From assembly GCA_014337915.1 (NCBI GenBank), contig QUBU01000020.1, positions 1-53,299 of the forward strand: a DNA stretch of 53,299 nucleotides, read 5' to 3'. Made by a program: the position numbers and the translations under genes. Numbering within the stretch: position 1 is the first letter of the stretch; the number at the start of each line of letters is the position of its first letter. The notes beneath the pieces were generated by a model. That model saw nothing but the letters and a program-made list of their open reading frames with translations. It ran no database searches and was not told where the DNA came from. This document shows, piece after piece, positions 23,341 through 33,900 of the stretch. This DNA comes from Gammaproteobacteria bacterium (GTDB lineage Bacteria; Pseudomonadota; Gammaproteobacteria; Steroidobacterales; GCA-2729495).

Positions 23341-23418
23341 CAGCCAGCCGGCCCGCTTTGCCGGCAGCCCGCCCGCGTGGGAGTGGGCCAGGACCACCGG
23401 GGCGTTTCATCGATTCCA

Positions 23419-24333
23419 ATGGATAAGAAAATGAACGCAGCTACCTGGCTACTTGAATTCCAGCGCGATGAGTATTCGCAGGCCGGCGAGGACGGCATCA
23501 TCGAGAAGATCCTCGAAGTCCTGCCGTCCAACGACAGGTGGTGCGTCGAATTCGGGGCCTGGGACGGGGTTTACCTGACCAACACCCGGCATCTGATCCT
23601 CGCAAAGAACTATTCTGCGGTGCTGATCGAAGCCGACCGGCAGCGATTCCTCGAATTGCAGGGCAACTACGCCCAGCAGGGGAGCAGGGTCATTCCGATC
23701 AATTGCTTCGTTGGGTTCGGCGATGACGACAACTTGGACCGCATTCTCGCCGGTACGCCCATACCCAGGGATTTCGACCTGTTATCCATAGACATCGATG
23801 GCAACGATTATCACGTATGGAAGCAGGTTGTGCATTACCAGCCCAAGGTTGTCGTAGTCGAGTTCAACCCGACGATTCCGACCGGCATCGAGTTCGTCCA
23901 GAAGGCGGATCCCGCGGTCAACCAGGGGTCGAGCCTTACCTCGCTGGTGGAACTGGGCCGGGAAAAGGGCTATGAACTGGTCTGCGTGCTGCCCTTCAAT
24001 GCCTTCTTTGTCCGAAGACAGGATTTCCACCTGTTTCAGCTGGAGTCCAACGATCCCCGGGACCTGCGCACGGACTCAAGTGCCATCACCTACCTGTTCA
24101 CGGGATTCGACGGTACCGCATTCCTGCGCGGAGCCTGCAACCTGCCCTGGCACGGCATCGGGTTCAGTGAATCGGATGTGCAGCCGTTGCCGTCCTTGCT
24201 CCGCAAGTTTCCCTCGAACTACACGCGCCTGCAGAAGATCGCGTTTGCAGTGTTCCGGTTTTTCAGGGATCCAGCACGTTTCCCCGGCAGGCTGCGTCGC
24301 CGGTTTGGCCACCTTGCCGGGCGCTCCGGCTGA
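23419..24333 (+). CDS. FkbM-like SAM-dependent methyltransferase family protein
   Basis: The protein of about 304 residues (ATG at 23419, or the nearby ATG at 23431) contains YSQAGEDGIIEKILEVLP, a motif I-like CVEFGAWDGVYLTNTRHLIL, YSAVLIEADRQRFLELQGNY and DFDLLSIDIDGNDYHVWKQV. These match the FkbM/NoeI methyltransferase fold used on glycans and natural products. The basic C-terminus (RFFRDPARFPGRLRRRF) may bind membrane or nucleic acid. No glycan cluster surrounds it, so the substrate is unclear. Confidence 0.83.
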   Translation: MDKKMNAATWLLEFQRDEYSQAGEDGIIEKILEVLPSNDRWCVEFGAWDGVYLTNTRHLILAKNYSAVLIEADRQRFLELQGNYAQQGSRVIPINCFVGFGDDDNLDRILAGTPIPRDFDLLSIDIDGNDYHVWKQVVHYQPKVVVVEFNPTIPTGIEFVQKADPAVNQGSSLTSLVELGREKGYELVCVLPFNAFFVRRQDFHLFQLESNDPRDLRTDSSAITYLFTGFDGTAFLRGACNLPWHGIGFSESDVQPLPSLLRKFPSNYTRLQKIAFAVFRFFRDPARFPGRLRRRFGHLAGRSG

Positions 24334-24475
24334 TTGATGCCACAGCCGGGGGCCGGGAAGTGGCGATGGGCGAGGAGCGGCCTCTGGCCGTGGATGGCGC
24401 TCATCTGGCTGGCACCCGACCGCCGGATTGAGCGGACGTTGCAGAGCAGTTAACGGCAACACTGGAGAGCACCGC

Positions 24476-24868
24476 ATGTTCAGTCACATCATGGTTGGCT
24501 CCAACGACATCAATCGCTCGAAGCGATTCTACGACGCCATCTTCGGCGTGCTTGGAGCGGGCGAGGCCATGCAGAACCAGAACAGCACCGGCCAGAACCG
24601 CCTGTTCTACATGCACAACCGCGGAACGTTCTGCATCAGCGAGCCGATCAATGGCGAGCCGGCCACGGCTGCGAATGGCGCCACGATCGGCTTCAAGTGT
24701 GGTTCCGAACTGCAGGTGCGGCAGTTCCACGATGCGGCGCTGGCAAATGGCGGAACATCGATCGAAGATCCGCCCGGGCTGCGCCATGGCCGGTTTGGTG
24801 ACGTATACCTGGCCTACGTCCGCGACCCGGACGGCAACAAGCTCTGCGCGCTGTACCGGCCCAAGTAG
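24476..24868 (+). CDS. VOC-superfamily (glyoxalase-like) protein
   Basis: The 130-residue protein has one vicinal-oxygen-chelate module: FSHIMVGSNDINRSKRFYDA, FYMHNRGTFCISEPINGEPA, and YLAYVRDPDGNKLCALYRPK with the terminal metal-ligand region. The ATG at 24476 follows TGGAGAGC. Members include glyoxalase I, dioxygenases and antibiotic-binding proteins. The substrate cannot be inferred. The gene stands alone, with a strong promoter for the next gene 47 bases after its stop. Confidence 0.9.
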   Translation: MFSHIMVGSNDINRSKRFYDAIFGVLGAGEAMQNQNSTGQNRLFYMHNRGTFCISEPINGEPATAANGATIGFKCGSELQVRQFHDAALANGGTSIEDPPGLRHGRFGDVYLAYVRDPDGNKLCALYRPK

Positions 24869-24914
24869 CGCATGCCGAAGAACTCGTCGGCAAATGCATA
24901 GCGGCCTGCGTCCC

Positions 24915-24942
24915 TTGACAGACCCCGGCACGCGGCTATGAT
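24915..24942 (+). promoter_or_regulatory. Strong sigma70 promoter (TTGACA-16-TATGAT)
   Basis: A perfect -35 box TTGACA (24915-24920) and a near-perfect -10 TATGAT (24937-24942), with 16 bases between, lie upstream of the cupin gene. Transcription from about 24949 would give a leader of about 100 bases before the ATG at 25049. It may also feed tal and pgi downstream. Confidence 0.75.
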
Positions 24943-25048
24943 TCGGTTGAACATTCCCGGCGCGGAACAGAGGCCTGGCCCGCGCCCAACCCCGGAAAAC
25001 CCAGGCGCCTGAGCGGCGCCAACAACCCTCGGGCAGAACCCCTAGATC

Positions 25049-25378
25049 ATGGCATTACCGCACGCAAGTCCAGGCCAGGCGATCGACATCCAGCCACTGG
25101 GTGCGCGCCTGGCGCAGGAGAGATCGGTTGCGCTCTTCAAGTCCGTGGACCTGGAGGTCATGCGCGTGGTGCTGATGGCGGGCAAGGCCTGGCCGCCGCA
25201 CAAGGTCGCTGGTGAAATCACCGTCCAGTGCATCGAGGGTTCCATCGAGGTCAAGGCCGACAACGTGCCGCATGTGCTGCGGGCGGGACAGCTGCTGTAC
25301 CTCACCGGCGGCGTTACGCACGGCATCACTGCGCTGCAGGACTCCTCGGCCATCGTCACGGTTTCGCTGCGCAAGTAG
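25049..25378 (+). CDS. Cupin-domain protein
   Basis: The 109-residue single-domain cupin has VLMAGKAWPPHKVAGEITVQ, where His and Glu sit in the metal-binding positions of motif 1, then CIEGSIEVKADNVPHVLRAG and the motif 2 region LLYLTGGVTHGITAL. Cupins of this size are sensors or small enzymes acting on sugars or other small molecules. The strong promoter upstream and transaldolase 139 bases downstream suggest a link to carbon metabolism; that is inference. No clear ribosome site precedes the ATG. Confidence 0.88.
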   Translation: MALPHASPGQAIDIQPLGARLAQERSVALFKSVDLEVMRVVLMAGKAWPPHKVAGEITVQCIEGSIEVKADNVPHVLRAGQLLYLTGGVTHGITALQDSSAIVTVSLRK

Positions 25379-25517
25379 CATTCCCCACGATCGCCCGGGT
25401 GCCGCTCCCGGCACCCGCTCTCCAGCGTCCACGCCGGTGCCCGGCGGCGCAGGGTATTCCGGCCGGACGGGCCCGCTGCATCGGGCCACTCGAAACAGCC
25501 AGCCGCAAGGTGACGCA

Positions 25518-26603
25518 ATGAACCCGAACAGGAAACTCCACGACCTCGGCCAGAGCCTCTGGCTCGACAACATCACCCGCGAACTCCTCGACAGCGGGAC
25601 GCTGCAGCGCTACATCGACGACTTCGCGGTGACCGGGCTGACCTCGAACCCCACCATCTTCGACCAGGCGATCAAGAACAGCCGCGTGTACGATGCGGAT
25701 ATTGCGCGCCAGGCGGCGGCCGCCAGACCGGCGGAGGAGATCTTCTTCGGACTGGCCCTGGCGGACCTGACCCGCGCCGCCGACCTGTTCGCGCCGATCC
25801 ATGCCCGCAGCGACGGCGTGGACGGCTACGTCTCGCTCGAGGTATCACCGCTGCTGGCCCGCGATACCGCCAGCACGCTGGACGAGGCGCGCCGGCTGCA
25901 TGCACGTGCCGCCAGGCCCAACCTCTTCATCAAGATCCCGGGCACCCGCGAAGGGCTGCCGGCGATCGAGGAGGCCACCTTCGCCGGTGTGCCGATCAAC
26001 GTCACGCTGCTGTTCTCCTGCGAGCAATATCTTGCGGCGGCGGATGCCTACCTGCGCGGTGTCGAGCGGCGGATCGCTGCCGGCCTGAATCCGGCCGTGC
26101 CTTCGGTCGCCTCGCTGTTCATCAGCCGCTGGGACGTGGCGGTGGCCGGCAAGGTTCCGGCGGAGCTGGTGAACCGGCTCGGCATCGCGATCGGCCAGCA
26201 GACCTACCGCGCGTACCGGCAGCTGCTCGCTTCCGCACGCTTCCAGCGCATCGCCAACGCCGGTGGCCGCGCACAGCGGCTGCTCTGGGCCAGCACCGGC
26301 ACCAAGGACCCGAAGGCGTCGGACATCCTCTACGTCAGGGCCTTCGCCGCGCCGTTCACCATCAACACCATCCCGGAGAAGACCCTGCAGGCGTTCGCCG
26401 ATCATGGGGTGCTGGATGGAACGCTGGCAGCCGACGGCGGGGACTGCGATGCCGTACTCGCGGCATTCGCCCGCGCCGGCATCGATACCGCGGCACTGGC
26501 GACACGCTTGCAGGACGAGGGTGCGGCTGCATTCGTCAGGTCCTGGAACGAGCTGATGGCGCATATCGGTACCAGGGGCGCCGCCATCGGCAAAGCAGGC
26601 TGA
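25518..26603 (+). CDS. tal: Transaldolase
   Basis: The 361-residue protein matches the longer transaldolase subfamily (about 360 residues). It begins LHDLGQSLWLDNITRELLDS, then VTGLTSNPTIFDQAI. The Schiff-base lysine K139 lies in PNLFIKIPGTREGLPAIEEA, followed by GVPINVTLLFSCEQYL and LWASTGTKDPKASDILYV. It moves a dihydroxyacetone unit between sugar phosphates in the non-oxidative pentose phosphate pathway. The pgi gene follows 33 bases downstream on the same strand, a natural pairing at fructose-6-phosphate. The start is the ATG at 25518. Confidence 0.96.
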   Translation: MNPNRKLHDLGQSLWLDNITRELLDSGTLQRYIDDFAVTGLTSNPTIFDQAIKNSRVYDADIARQAAAARPAEEIFFGLALADLTRAADLFAPIHARSDGVDGYVSLEVSPLLARDTASTLDEARRLHARAARPNLFIKIPGTREGLPAIEEATFAGVPINVTLLFSCEQYLAAADAYLRGVERRIAAGLNPAVPSVASLFISRWDVAVAGKVPAELVNRLGIAIGQQTYRAYRQLLASARFQRIANAGGRAQRLLWASTGTKDPKASDILYVRAFAAPFTINTIPEKTLQAFADHGVLDGTLAADGGDCDAVLAAFARAGIDTAALATRLQDEGAAAFVRSWNELMAHIGTRGAAIGKAG

Positions 26604-26636
26604 GGCGCGTCGCCAGGATCCGGAGGGCAGGCAATC

Positions 26637-28265
26637 ATGAGCATACCGGCCTTGCAGGCACGGCCAGCCTGGCTGGCACTTAAGCAGCACCACCGCCAGC
26701 TGCGGCGCGTCCACCTGCGGCAGCTCTTCGCCAGGGATCCGCAGCGTGGCACGCGGCTTGCGGTCGAGGCCGCGGGCATCTACCTCGACTACTCCAAGAA
26801 CCGGATCACCGATGAGACACTGCAGCTGCTGCTGCAGCTCGCGCAGGAGTCGGGCCTGCGCGGGCAGATCGATGCCATGTTCCGGGGCGACCGCATCAAC
26901 AGCTCGGAGCAGCGATCCGTGCTGCATGTCGCACTACGCGCGCCGCGTACCGCGCGCATCCTCCACGACGGCCGTGACGTGGTGCCGGAGGTGCATGCGG
27001 TCCTCGAGCGGATGGCGGCCTTCGCCCGCCGGGTACGCAGCGGCGAATGGCAGGGCCATACCGGCAGGCGCATCCGCAATGTCGTCAACATCGGCATCGG
27101 CGGCTCGGACCTCGGGCCGGTCATGGCCAGCGAGGCGCTGAAGCACTACAGCGAGCGCAGCATGCGCTTCCGCTTCGTCTCCAACGTCGATGGCACGGAT
27201 TTCACCGAGGCGGTGCGTGACCTCGATGCGGAGGAGACGCTGTTCATCGTCTCCTCCAAGACTTTCACCACGCTGGAAACCATGACCAACGCCGCCAGCG
27301 CGCGCGACTGGCTGCTGGCCGGCATGCGGGGCGAGGCGGCCGCGGTTGCCCGGCATTTCGTGGCGGTGTCGACCAATGCACCGGAGGTGGCGAAGTTCGG
27401 AATCGACACGGCCAACATGTTCGGCTTCTGGGACTGGGTCGGCGGGCGCTACTCGATGGATTCCGCCATTGGCCTGTCGACCATGATCGCCATCGGCCCG
27501 GAGCATTTCCAGGCGATGCTGGCCGGCTTCCATGAGATGGACGAACACTTCCGCAGCGCGCCCTTCGACCGCAACATCCCGGTGCTGATGGGCCTGCTGG
27601 CTATCTGGTACAACAATTTCTTCGGTGCGCAGACCGTGGCCGTGCTGCCCTACGAGCAGTACCTGAAGCGATTCCCGGCCTACCTCCAGCAGCTCACCAT
27701 GGAGAGCAACGGCAAGCAGGTGACGCGTGATGGCCAGCCGGTCGGCAGCGACACCGGACCGATCTACTGGGGCGAGCCCGGCACCAATGGCCAGCACTCC
27801 TTCTACCAGCTGATCCACCAGGGCACGCGGCTCATTCCCTGCGATTTCATCGCATTCGCGCGCAGCGCCAATCCGCTTGGCCGCCACCAGGACCTGCTGC
27901 TGGCGAACGTCTTTGCACAGTCCGAGGCGCTGGCCTTCGGCAAGACCGCGCGCCAGGTGAAAGCGGAGGGCACGCCGGACTGGCTGGTGCCACACCGGGT
28001 GTTTCCCGGCAACCGGCCGTCGAACACGCTGTTGCTGGAGGCGCTGACGCCGGCGGCGCTGGGCCGGCTGGTGGCGCTCTACGAGCACAACGTGTTCGTG
28101 CAGGGCGCGATCTGGCAGATCAACTCCTTCGACCAGTGGGGCGTGGAACTCGGCAAGGCGCTGGCGCAGCGCATCGTCCCCGAGCTGGAAGGTGCGGCGG
28201 AGCCCGAACTCGCGCACGACAGCTCGACCAATGCGCTGATCCGGCGCTACCGCAGCCTGAAGTGA
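26637..28265 (+). CDS. pgi: Glucose-6-phosphate isomerase
   Basis: The full-length 542-residue protein carries the PGI signatures: [20 protein letters not shown], the sugar-phosphate-binding [30 protein letters not shown], the catalytic-region [11 protein letters not shown], and [18 protein letters not shown]. It interconverts glucose-6-phosphate and fructose-6-phosphate in the cytosol. GGAGGG precedes the ATG at 26637. It forms a likely operon with tal. A GC-rich hairpin without a T-run follows the stop (28304-28330). Confidence 0.98.
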   Translation: MSIPALQARPAWLALKQHHRQLRRVHLRQLFARDPQRGTRLAVEAAGIYLDYSKNRITDETLQLLLQLAQESGLRGQIDAMFRGDRINSSEQRSVLHVALRAPRTARILHDGRDVVPEVHAVLERMAAFARRVRSGEWQGHTGRRIRNVVNIGIGGSDLGPVMASEALKHYSERSMRFRFVSNVDGTDFTEAVRDLDAEETLFIVSSKTFTTLETMTNAASARDWLLAGMRGEAAAVARHFVAVSTNAPEVAKFGIDTANMFGFWDWVGGRYSMDSAIGLSTMIAIGPEHFQAMLAGFHEMDEHFRSAPFDRNIPVLMGLLAIWYNNFFGAQTVAVLPYEQYLKRFPAYLQQLTMESNGKQVTRDGQPVGSDTGPIYWGEPGTNGQHSFYQLIHQGTRLIPCDFIAFARSANPLGRHQDLLLANVFAQSEALAFGKTARQVKAEGTPDWLVPHRVFPGNRPSNTLLLEALTPAALGRLVALYEHNVFVQGAIWQINSFDQWGVELGKALAQRIVPELEGAAEPELAHDSSTNALIRRYRSLK

Positions 28266-28303
28266 CGACCACGGGCATTGCTGATCCCGGGCACGGCTGG
28301 CAT

Positions 28304-28330
28304 GCGCCGGGGCGCTATTGAGCCCCGCGC
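28304..28330 (+). terminator. GC-rich hairpin after pgi
   Basis: GCGCCGGGGC (28304-28313) pairs with GCCCCGCGC (28322-28330) with one bulged base and an eight-base loop. No T-run follows, so it may be only a pause or attenuator before the SMR gene. Confidence 0.3.
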
Positions 28331-28352
28331 GGCTGGGCCGTAGAGTGCGGCC

Positions 28353-28679
28353 ATGGCATGGTTCTATCTGCTGCTGGCCGGCATCATGGAAATCGGCTGG
28401 CCGCTGGGCTTCAAGCTCTCGCAACTGCCCGGCTGGCGCTGGCAGGGCATCACGATCGCCCTGGCCTGCCTCGGCCTGAGCACCGTGCTGCTCTGGCTTG
28501 CGCTGCGCGGCATTCCCCTCGGCACGGCCTACGCCGTGTGGACCGGCATCGGTGCGGTGGGCGTGTTCATCACCGGCATCCTCCTTTTCGACGAGCCGGG
28601 CAACGGCCTGCGGGTGGCCTCGGCGGCCTGCATCTTCATCGGCATCGTCGGCCTGAAGCTCGCGGACGGTGGCGCGTGA
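28353..28679 (+). CDS. SMR-family small multidrug/guanidinium exporter (SugE/Gdx-like)
   Basis: The 108-residue protein has four membrane helices with the essential glutamate E13 in the first (MAWFYLLLAGIMEIGWPLGF), followed by LALRGIPLGTAYAVWTGIGA and GVFITGILLFDEPGNGLRVA. The Trp-Pro spacing and GTAYAVWTGIG fit the Gdx/SugE branch that exports guanidinium with proton exchange, rather than the EmrE branch. SMR proteins work as antiparallel dimers in the inner membrane. No guanidine riboswitch is apparent in the 87 bases upstream. The stop overlaps the start of the nucleotidase gene (GTGA). Confidence 0.93.
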   Translation: MAWFYLLLAGIMEIGWPLGFKLSQLPGWRWQGITIALACLGLSTVLLWLALRGIPLGTAYAVWTGIGAVGVFITGILLFDEPGNGLRVASAACIFIGIVGLKLADGGA

Positions 28680-29305
28680 GCCAGGCCGGGGGCCGACAGT
28701 TCGTCCTCGGTGTCGACCTCGACGGCGTGGTCGCGGATTTCGCCCGTGGCCTGAAGCCCATCGCTGCTGAGTGGCTCGGTGTCGCCGAATCCAGCCTCAC
28801 GGACCAGATCAGCTACGGCTTCCGGGAATGGGGCCTGGAACGGGCCGGTGGCTACGATGCCCTGCACCGCTTCGCCGTCAAGGACCGCGAGCTGTTCGCG
28901 CGCCTGCCGCCGATTCCCGGCGCACCGGCGGCCCTGCGGCGCATGAGCGCGGCCGGCGACATCCGCATCCGCATCATCACCCACCGGCTGTACATCCACT
29001 GGTTCCACAAGGAAGCCATCCGCCAGACCACCGAGTGGCTGGAGCACCACGGTATCCCGTACTGGGACATCTGCTTCATGCGCGACAAGGCCGCGGTGGG
29101 TGCCGACCTGTACCTCGAGGACAGCCCGGAGAACATCCAGGCGCTGCGCGCAGCCGGCCACGAGACCATCGTCGTGGTGAATTCAACCAACGACCACCTG
29201 CCGGGGCCGCGTGCCGGGTCCTGGGAGGACATCGAAGCCATGGTGCGCGAGCGCGTCGATCGCTGGAAGGCAGAGCGCCGGCCGCATTCCGGGCCGGCAC
29301 CATGA
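28676..29305 (+). CDS. 5'(3')-deoxyribonucleotidase-like HAD phosphatase (NT5C family)
   Basis: The 209-residue protein begins at a GTG that overlaps the SMR stop. HAD motif I is [13 protein letters not shown] (D14, D16), motif II lies in RIIITHR-like [20 protein letters not shown], and [20 protein letters not shown] carries the acidic motif. The pattern matches the NT5C family (PF06941), which removes phosphate from nucleoside monophosphates. It probably acts in the cytosol on pyrimidine deoxynucleotides, and the nearby thyA makes a nucleotide-pool role plausible. Translational coupling with the SMR gene is likely. Confidence 0.85.
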   Translation: MSQAGGRQFVLGVDLDGVVADFARGLKPIAAEWLGVAESSLTDQISYGFREWGLERAGGYDALHRFAVKDRELFARLPPIPGAPAALRRMSAAGDIRIRIITHRLYIHWFHKEAIRQTTEWLEHHGIPYWDICFMRDKAAVGADLYLEDSPENIQALRAAGHETIVVVNSTNDHLPGPRAGSWEDIEAMVRERVDRWKAERRPHSGPAP

Positions 29306-29312
29306 AGGTCGC

Positions 29313-30119
29313 ATGATCGAGTTCGCCCATTTCGATCCGGTGGCCATCCGCCTCGGCCCGCTGGCGGTGCGCTGGTACGGCCTCATGTACCTGGTGGGAT
29401 TCGCCGCCGCCTGGTGGCTGGGCCGGCGCCGCGCGCAGCGGCCCTGGTCGCCGGTGCGACCGGAACAGATTGATGACCTGATCTTCTACGGCGCCCTGGG
29501 CGTGATCCTCGGCGGGCGCATCGGCTACATGCTCTTCTACGGGCGCGACCAGCTGCTGGAGGATCCGCTGTCCCTGTTCCGCATCTGGGAGGGCGGCATG
29601 TCCTTCCATGGCGGGCTGCTCGGCGTGCTCGCGGCGATGCTGCTCTACGGCCGCTCGATCGGCGCCGGTTTTTTTGCGCTGACCGACTTCATCGCGCCGC
29701 TGGTGCCCATCGGCCTCGGCGCGGGGCGGCTCGGCAATTTCATCAACGGGGAGCTCTGGGGCAAGCCGACGCAGCTGCCCTGGGCGGTGATCGTCGATGG
29801 CGTGCCGCGCCACCCCTCGCAGCTCTACGAGGCGCTGCTGGAGGGGCTGCTGCTGTTCACGGTGCTGTGGCTGTTCTCGCGCCGGCAGCGCCCGCCCATG
29901 GCAGTCTCCGGGCTGTTCCTGCTGGTGTATGGCAGCGCGCGCTTCAGCGTCGAATTCCTGCGGCTGCCGGACGTGCAGATCGGCTACCTCGCCTGGGGCT
30001 GGTTCACCATGGGCCAGCTGCTCTCGCTGCCGATGATCGCCGGCGGCCTGCTGCTGCTGGCGCTGGCCTGGCGCCGGCCCTCGGCTGCACAGGCTGCCGG
30101 ATCCGGCCCCAGCCGCTAA
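29313..30119 (+). CDS. lgt: Phosphatidylglycerol-prolipoprotein diacylglyceryl transferase
   Basis: The 268-residue polytopic inner-membrane enzyme has the Lgt signature blocks: [46 protein letters not shown] with the essential His, [17 protein letters not shown] and [14 protein letters not shown]. It attaches diacylglycerol to the lipobox cysteine, the first step of lipoprotein maturation. Its lipid-anchored clients in this window include the M48 protease, RND adaptor and RlpA. The start at 29313 is eight bases after the preceding stop. The thyA gene follows after 36 bases, the usual lgt-thyA order in gammaproteobacteria. Confidence 0.97.
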   Translation: MIEFAHFDPVAIRLGPLAVRWYGLMYLVGFAAAWWLGRRRAQRPWSPVRPEQIDDLIFYGALGVILGGRIGYMLFYGRDQLLEDPLSLFRIWEGGMSFHGGLLGVLAAMLLYGRSIGAGFFALTDFIAPLVPIGLGAGRLGNFINGELWGKPTQLPWAVIVDGVPRHPSQLYEALLEGLLLFTVLWLFSRRQRPPMAVSGLFLLVYGSARFSVEFLRLPDVQIGYLAWGWFTMGQLLSLPMIAGGLLLLALAWRRPSAAQAAGSGPSR

Positions 30120-30155
30120 ACTGGCCGCCCCCAGGCAGCCATCGTCCGAGACCCC

Positions 30156-30950
30156 ATGCGCCAGTACCTCGACCTGATGCAGCACATCCTCGACCACGGC
30201 GTGCGCAAGGCCGACCGCACGGGAACCGGCACGCTCAGCGTCTTCGGCCACCAGATGCGCTTCGACCTCGCCGCGGGCTTTCCGCTGGTCACCACCAAGA
30301 AGGTGCACCTGCGCTCCATCATCCACGAGCTGCTGTGGTTCCTGCGCGGCGACACCAACATCGCCTACCTGCATGAGCACCAGGTCAGCATCTGGGACGA
30401 ATGGGCGGATGCCAACGGCGACCTCGGTCCCGTCTATGGCGCGCAGTGGCGCTCCTGGCCGGCAGCGGACGGCACCGGCATCGACCAGGTGCAGCAGGTG
30501 ATCGATACCCTGAGGCGTGACCCGGACTCGCGCCGGCTGGTCGTCAGCGCCTGGAACGTGGCGGAGATCCCGCGCATGCGCCTCGCGCCCTGCCACTTGC
30601 TGTTCCAGTTCCACGTCGCCGGCGGCCGGCTGTCCTGCCAGCTCTACCAGCGCAGCGCCGATGTGTTCCTCGGCGTGCCGTTCAACATCGCATCCTATGC
30701 GCTGCTGACCCACATGGTGGCCCAGCAGACGGGCCTCGTGCCGGGAGAGTTCATCTGGACCGGTGGCGACTGCCACCTCTACCTCAACCACCTGGAGCAG
30801 GCGCGGGAACAGCTGCGCCGGGAGCCGCTGGCGCTGCCGCGGCTGGTGCTGCAACGCCGGCCGTCGTCGATCTCGGACTATGTCTTCGAGGATTTCCTGG
30901 TCGAGGACTACCGCAGCCATGCCGCCATCCGCGCGCCGGTGGCGGTCTAG
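30156..30950 (+). CDS. thyA: Thymidylate synthase
   Basis: The 264-residue protein has all the ThyA landmarks: [19 protein letters not shown], the folate-binding [30 protein letters not shown], and the nucleophile C146 in [11 protein letters not shown], at the same number as in E. coli. [20 protein letters not shown] and the dUMP-binding HLYLNHLEQ follow. It methylates dUMP to dTMP using methylene-tetrahydrofolate. It is co-directional with lgt and ends seven bases before the end of the convergent RND permease gene. Confidence 0.98.
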   Translation: MRQYLDLMQHILDHGVRKADRTGTGTLSVFGHQMRFDLAAGFPLVTTKKVHLRSIIHELLWFLRGDTNIAYLHEHQVSIWDEWADANGDLGPVYGAQWRSWPAADGTGIDQVQQVIDTLRRDPDSRRLVVSAWNVAEIPRMRLAPCHLLFQFHVAGGRLSCQLYQRSADVFLGVPFNIASYALLTHMVAQQTGLVPGEFIWTGGDCHLYLNHLEQAREQLRREPLALPRLVLQRRPSSISDYVFEDFLVEDYRSHAAIRAPVAV

Positions 30951-30956
30951 GCGCCA

Positions 30957-33900
30957 TCAGTCGGACTCGGGATCGACCTCGTCGGCAGCCGGCGGCTGCG
31001 TGGCCGGCGGCCAGCGCCGTGCCAGCCAGCCGCGGATCACCACGAAGAACACGGGCGTCAGGTACAGCCCGATGATGGTCACGCCGAGCATGCCGCCGAA
31101 GACCACGGTGCCGAGCACGCGGCGCATCTCGGCGGCGGCGCCATTGGCGAAGGCGAGCGGCAGCACGCCGAGGATGAAGGCGAGGGAGGTCATCAGGATC
31201 GGCCGCAGGCGCAGCTCCGCGGCCTCGACCGCGGCGGCCAGCGGATCCATGCCGGCATCCTGCTTCTGGCGGGCGAACTCGACGATCAGGATGGCGTTCT
31301 TGCTCGCCAGGCCGACCAGCACCACGAAGCCGATCTGGGCGAGGATGTTGACGTCCATGCTGCGCGCCATCAGCGCCATCAGTGCGAACAGCAGGCACAG
31401 CGGCACGATCAGCACGATGGCGAAGGGCAGTGACCAGCTCTCGTACTGCGCGGTCAGCACCAGGAACACGAACAGCACACTCAGCGGGAAGATGAACAGG
31501 CCGATGCCGGTGCTCTGGCGTTGCTGGAATGCCAGTTCCGTCCAGTCGTAGCCAAAGCCCTGGGGCAACGCCTGGCGGGCGAGGTTCTCCATCGTGGCGA
31601 GGACGTCGCCGCTGCTCGCGCCCGGTGGCGTGCCGACCTGCAGTTCGGCCGCCGGGTAGCTGTTGTGGCGCACCACGCGGTCCGGGCCGGAGGAGGCGCG
31701 GACCGTAGTCACCGAGCCGAGCGGCACCATGCCGCCGCTGCGATTGCGGGTCTCCAGCCGCGCGATGTCTTCCGGCGTGAGGCGAAACGGCGCATCCGCC
31801 TGAGCGGTGACGCGGTAGTTGCGGCCGAAGAGCGTGAAGTCGTTGACGTAGGCCGACCCAAGGTACACCTGCAGCGTCTCGAACACGTTCTCCACCGGCA
31901 CGTCGAGCATCTCGGCGCGCGTGCGGTCGATGTCGATGAAGTACTCCGGCGAGCCGGTGCTGAAGGTCGTGAAGGCGCGGGCGACCTTGCCGGACTGCGT
32001 TGCCGCGCCGGCGAGCTGCCAGGTGGCGGCCTCGAGCGCTGCCAGGCCGTGGCCGCCACGGTCTTCCACCATCATCTTGAAGTCGGCGCCGGTGCCGATG
32101 CCGCGCACCGGGGGTGGGGCGATGACGAAGATCTGGGCATCCTGGACCTGCATCAATGCCTGGTTGAGGCGGCCGGCAATCGCCGCGGCGCTCATGTCCG
32201 GTCCACGCTCGGCATGCGGCTTGAGGCCGAGGAAGATCGTGCCGGACTGCGCCTGGCTCGAACCCGTCGCCACCGAGAATCCCGAGAACGCCACTGCATG
32301 TTCCACGCCGGGAGTCTCCCGGATGATCTTCGTCGCCCGCTCCACGACAGCGTTGGTGCGCTGCAGTGCCGAACCCTTGGGCAACTCGACGAGCGCGATG
32401 AGATACCCCTGATCCTGGGTCGGGATGAAACCGGTTGCCGCGAACTGGAACATGCCGGCCGTGGCCAGCAGCAGTGCCAGGAATGCGCCCATGGACAGCC
32501 GCGGGTGGGTCACTACCTGACGGGCGGAACGCGCATAGGCACGGCGCACGGCATCGAAACCGGCATTGAAGGCGTGGAATACCGGGCCGGCCAGGCGGCT
32601 GAGCCAGCGGTCGACGGCATCCGGTGGCGCGCTCGCCGGGCGCAGCAGGATGGCTCCCAGCGCCGGGCTGAGGGTCAGCGAGACCAGCAGGGAAATGGCG
32701 GTGGCGGCGGCGATGGTGACGCCGAACTGGCGGAAGAAGGCGCCGGTGATGCCGCCGACGAAGATGGCCGGCAGGAACACCGCGGTCAGGACCAGGGCGA
32801 TGGAGACCAGGGCCGCGCCGACCTCGGTCATGGTGTGCCGGGCGGCTTCGCGGGGGGAGAGGCCGCGATCGAGGTCGCGCTCGATGTTCTCCACCACCAC
32901 GATGGCATCGTCGACCACGATGCCGATGGCGAGCACCAGGCCGAACAGCGTGAGGGTGTTCAGCGAGAAGCCCACGGCGCCGAGCACGCCGAAGGTGCCG
33001 ATCAGCGACACCGGTATGGCAACGATGGCGATAGTGGCCGCCCGCCAGTTCTGCAGGAACAGCAGGATCACCAGCACCACCAGGGCGGCCGCTTCCAGGA
33101 TGGTCTCGTAGACCGCCTCGATGGACTGCGCGATGTAGGCCGATGGGTTGTAGACGATCCGGTACTCGAGTCCCTTCGGGAAATCCGCCGAGAGTTCCTG
33201 CATCGCGTCCATCACGGCCTGCGCGGTCTGCAGGGCATTGCTGCCCGGCCGCTGGAACATGGCCAGGGCGACGGCCGGCTGCCCATCGAGGAAGCTCCTG
33301 GTGCGGTAGTCCTTGGCACCCAGCTCGACCCGCGCGATGTCACGAACCCGTATCAGCCGACCATCATTGCCAGTGCCGACGATGACCGCGCCGAATTCCT
33401 CCGCCGTCACCAGCCGCCCCTGGCCGGTGATGGTGACCTGGAAGGCGTTGTCGCCGACGACCGGTGGCACGCCGAGTGCGCCACCGGCCAGCTGGGTATT
33501 TTGGTTGCGCAGCGCGGCCACGACCTCGCTGGCGGTGATGTCGCGCGCCGCCATGCGCTCGGGGTCGAGCCAGATGCGCATGCTGTATTCGCTGGCGCCG
33601 AACACAAAGATCTGGCCCACGCCGTTGATGCGCGCCAGCACGTCGCGGATACGCAGCAGCGCGTAGTTGGAGATGTACAGCTGGTCGAGGCTGTTATCGG
33701 GCGACACCAGGTGCACGGCGATCATCAGGTCGGGCGAGCTCTTCTGGGTGACGATGCCGAGCCGGCGCACGTCTTCCGGCAGTCTGGTTTCCGCTATCGC
33801 AACGCGGTTCTGCACCTGCACCTGGGCGATGTCGAGGTTGGTGCCGAGTTCGAAGGTGATGGTCAGGCTCATGGCACCGTCGTTGGTGGAGGAGGAGGTC

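Noticed and set aside
28266-28352. Guanidine riboswitch in front of the SMR exporter
   Set aside because: Only a GC-rich hairpin is present; I do not see the paired ACG(R) loops of guanidine-II or the ykkC consensus.
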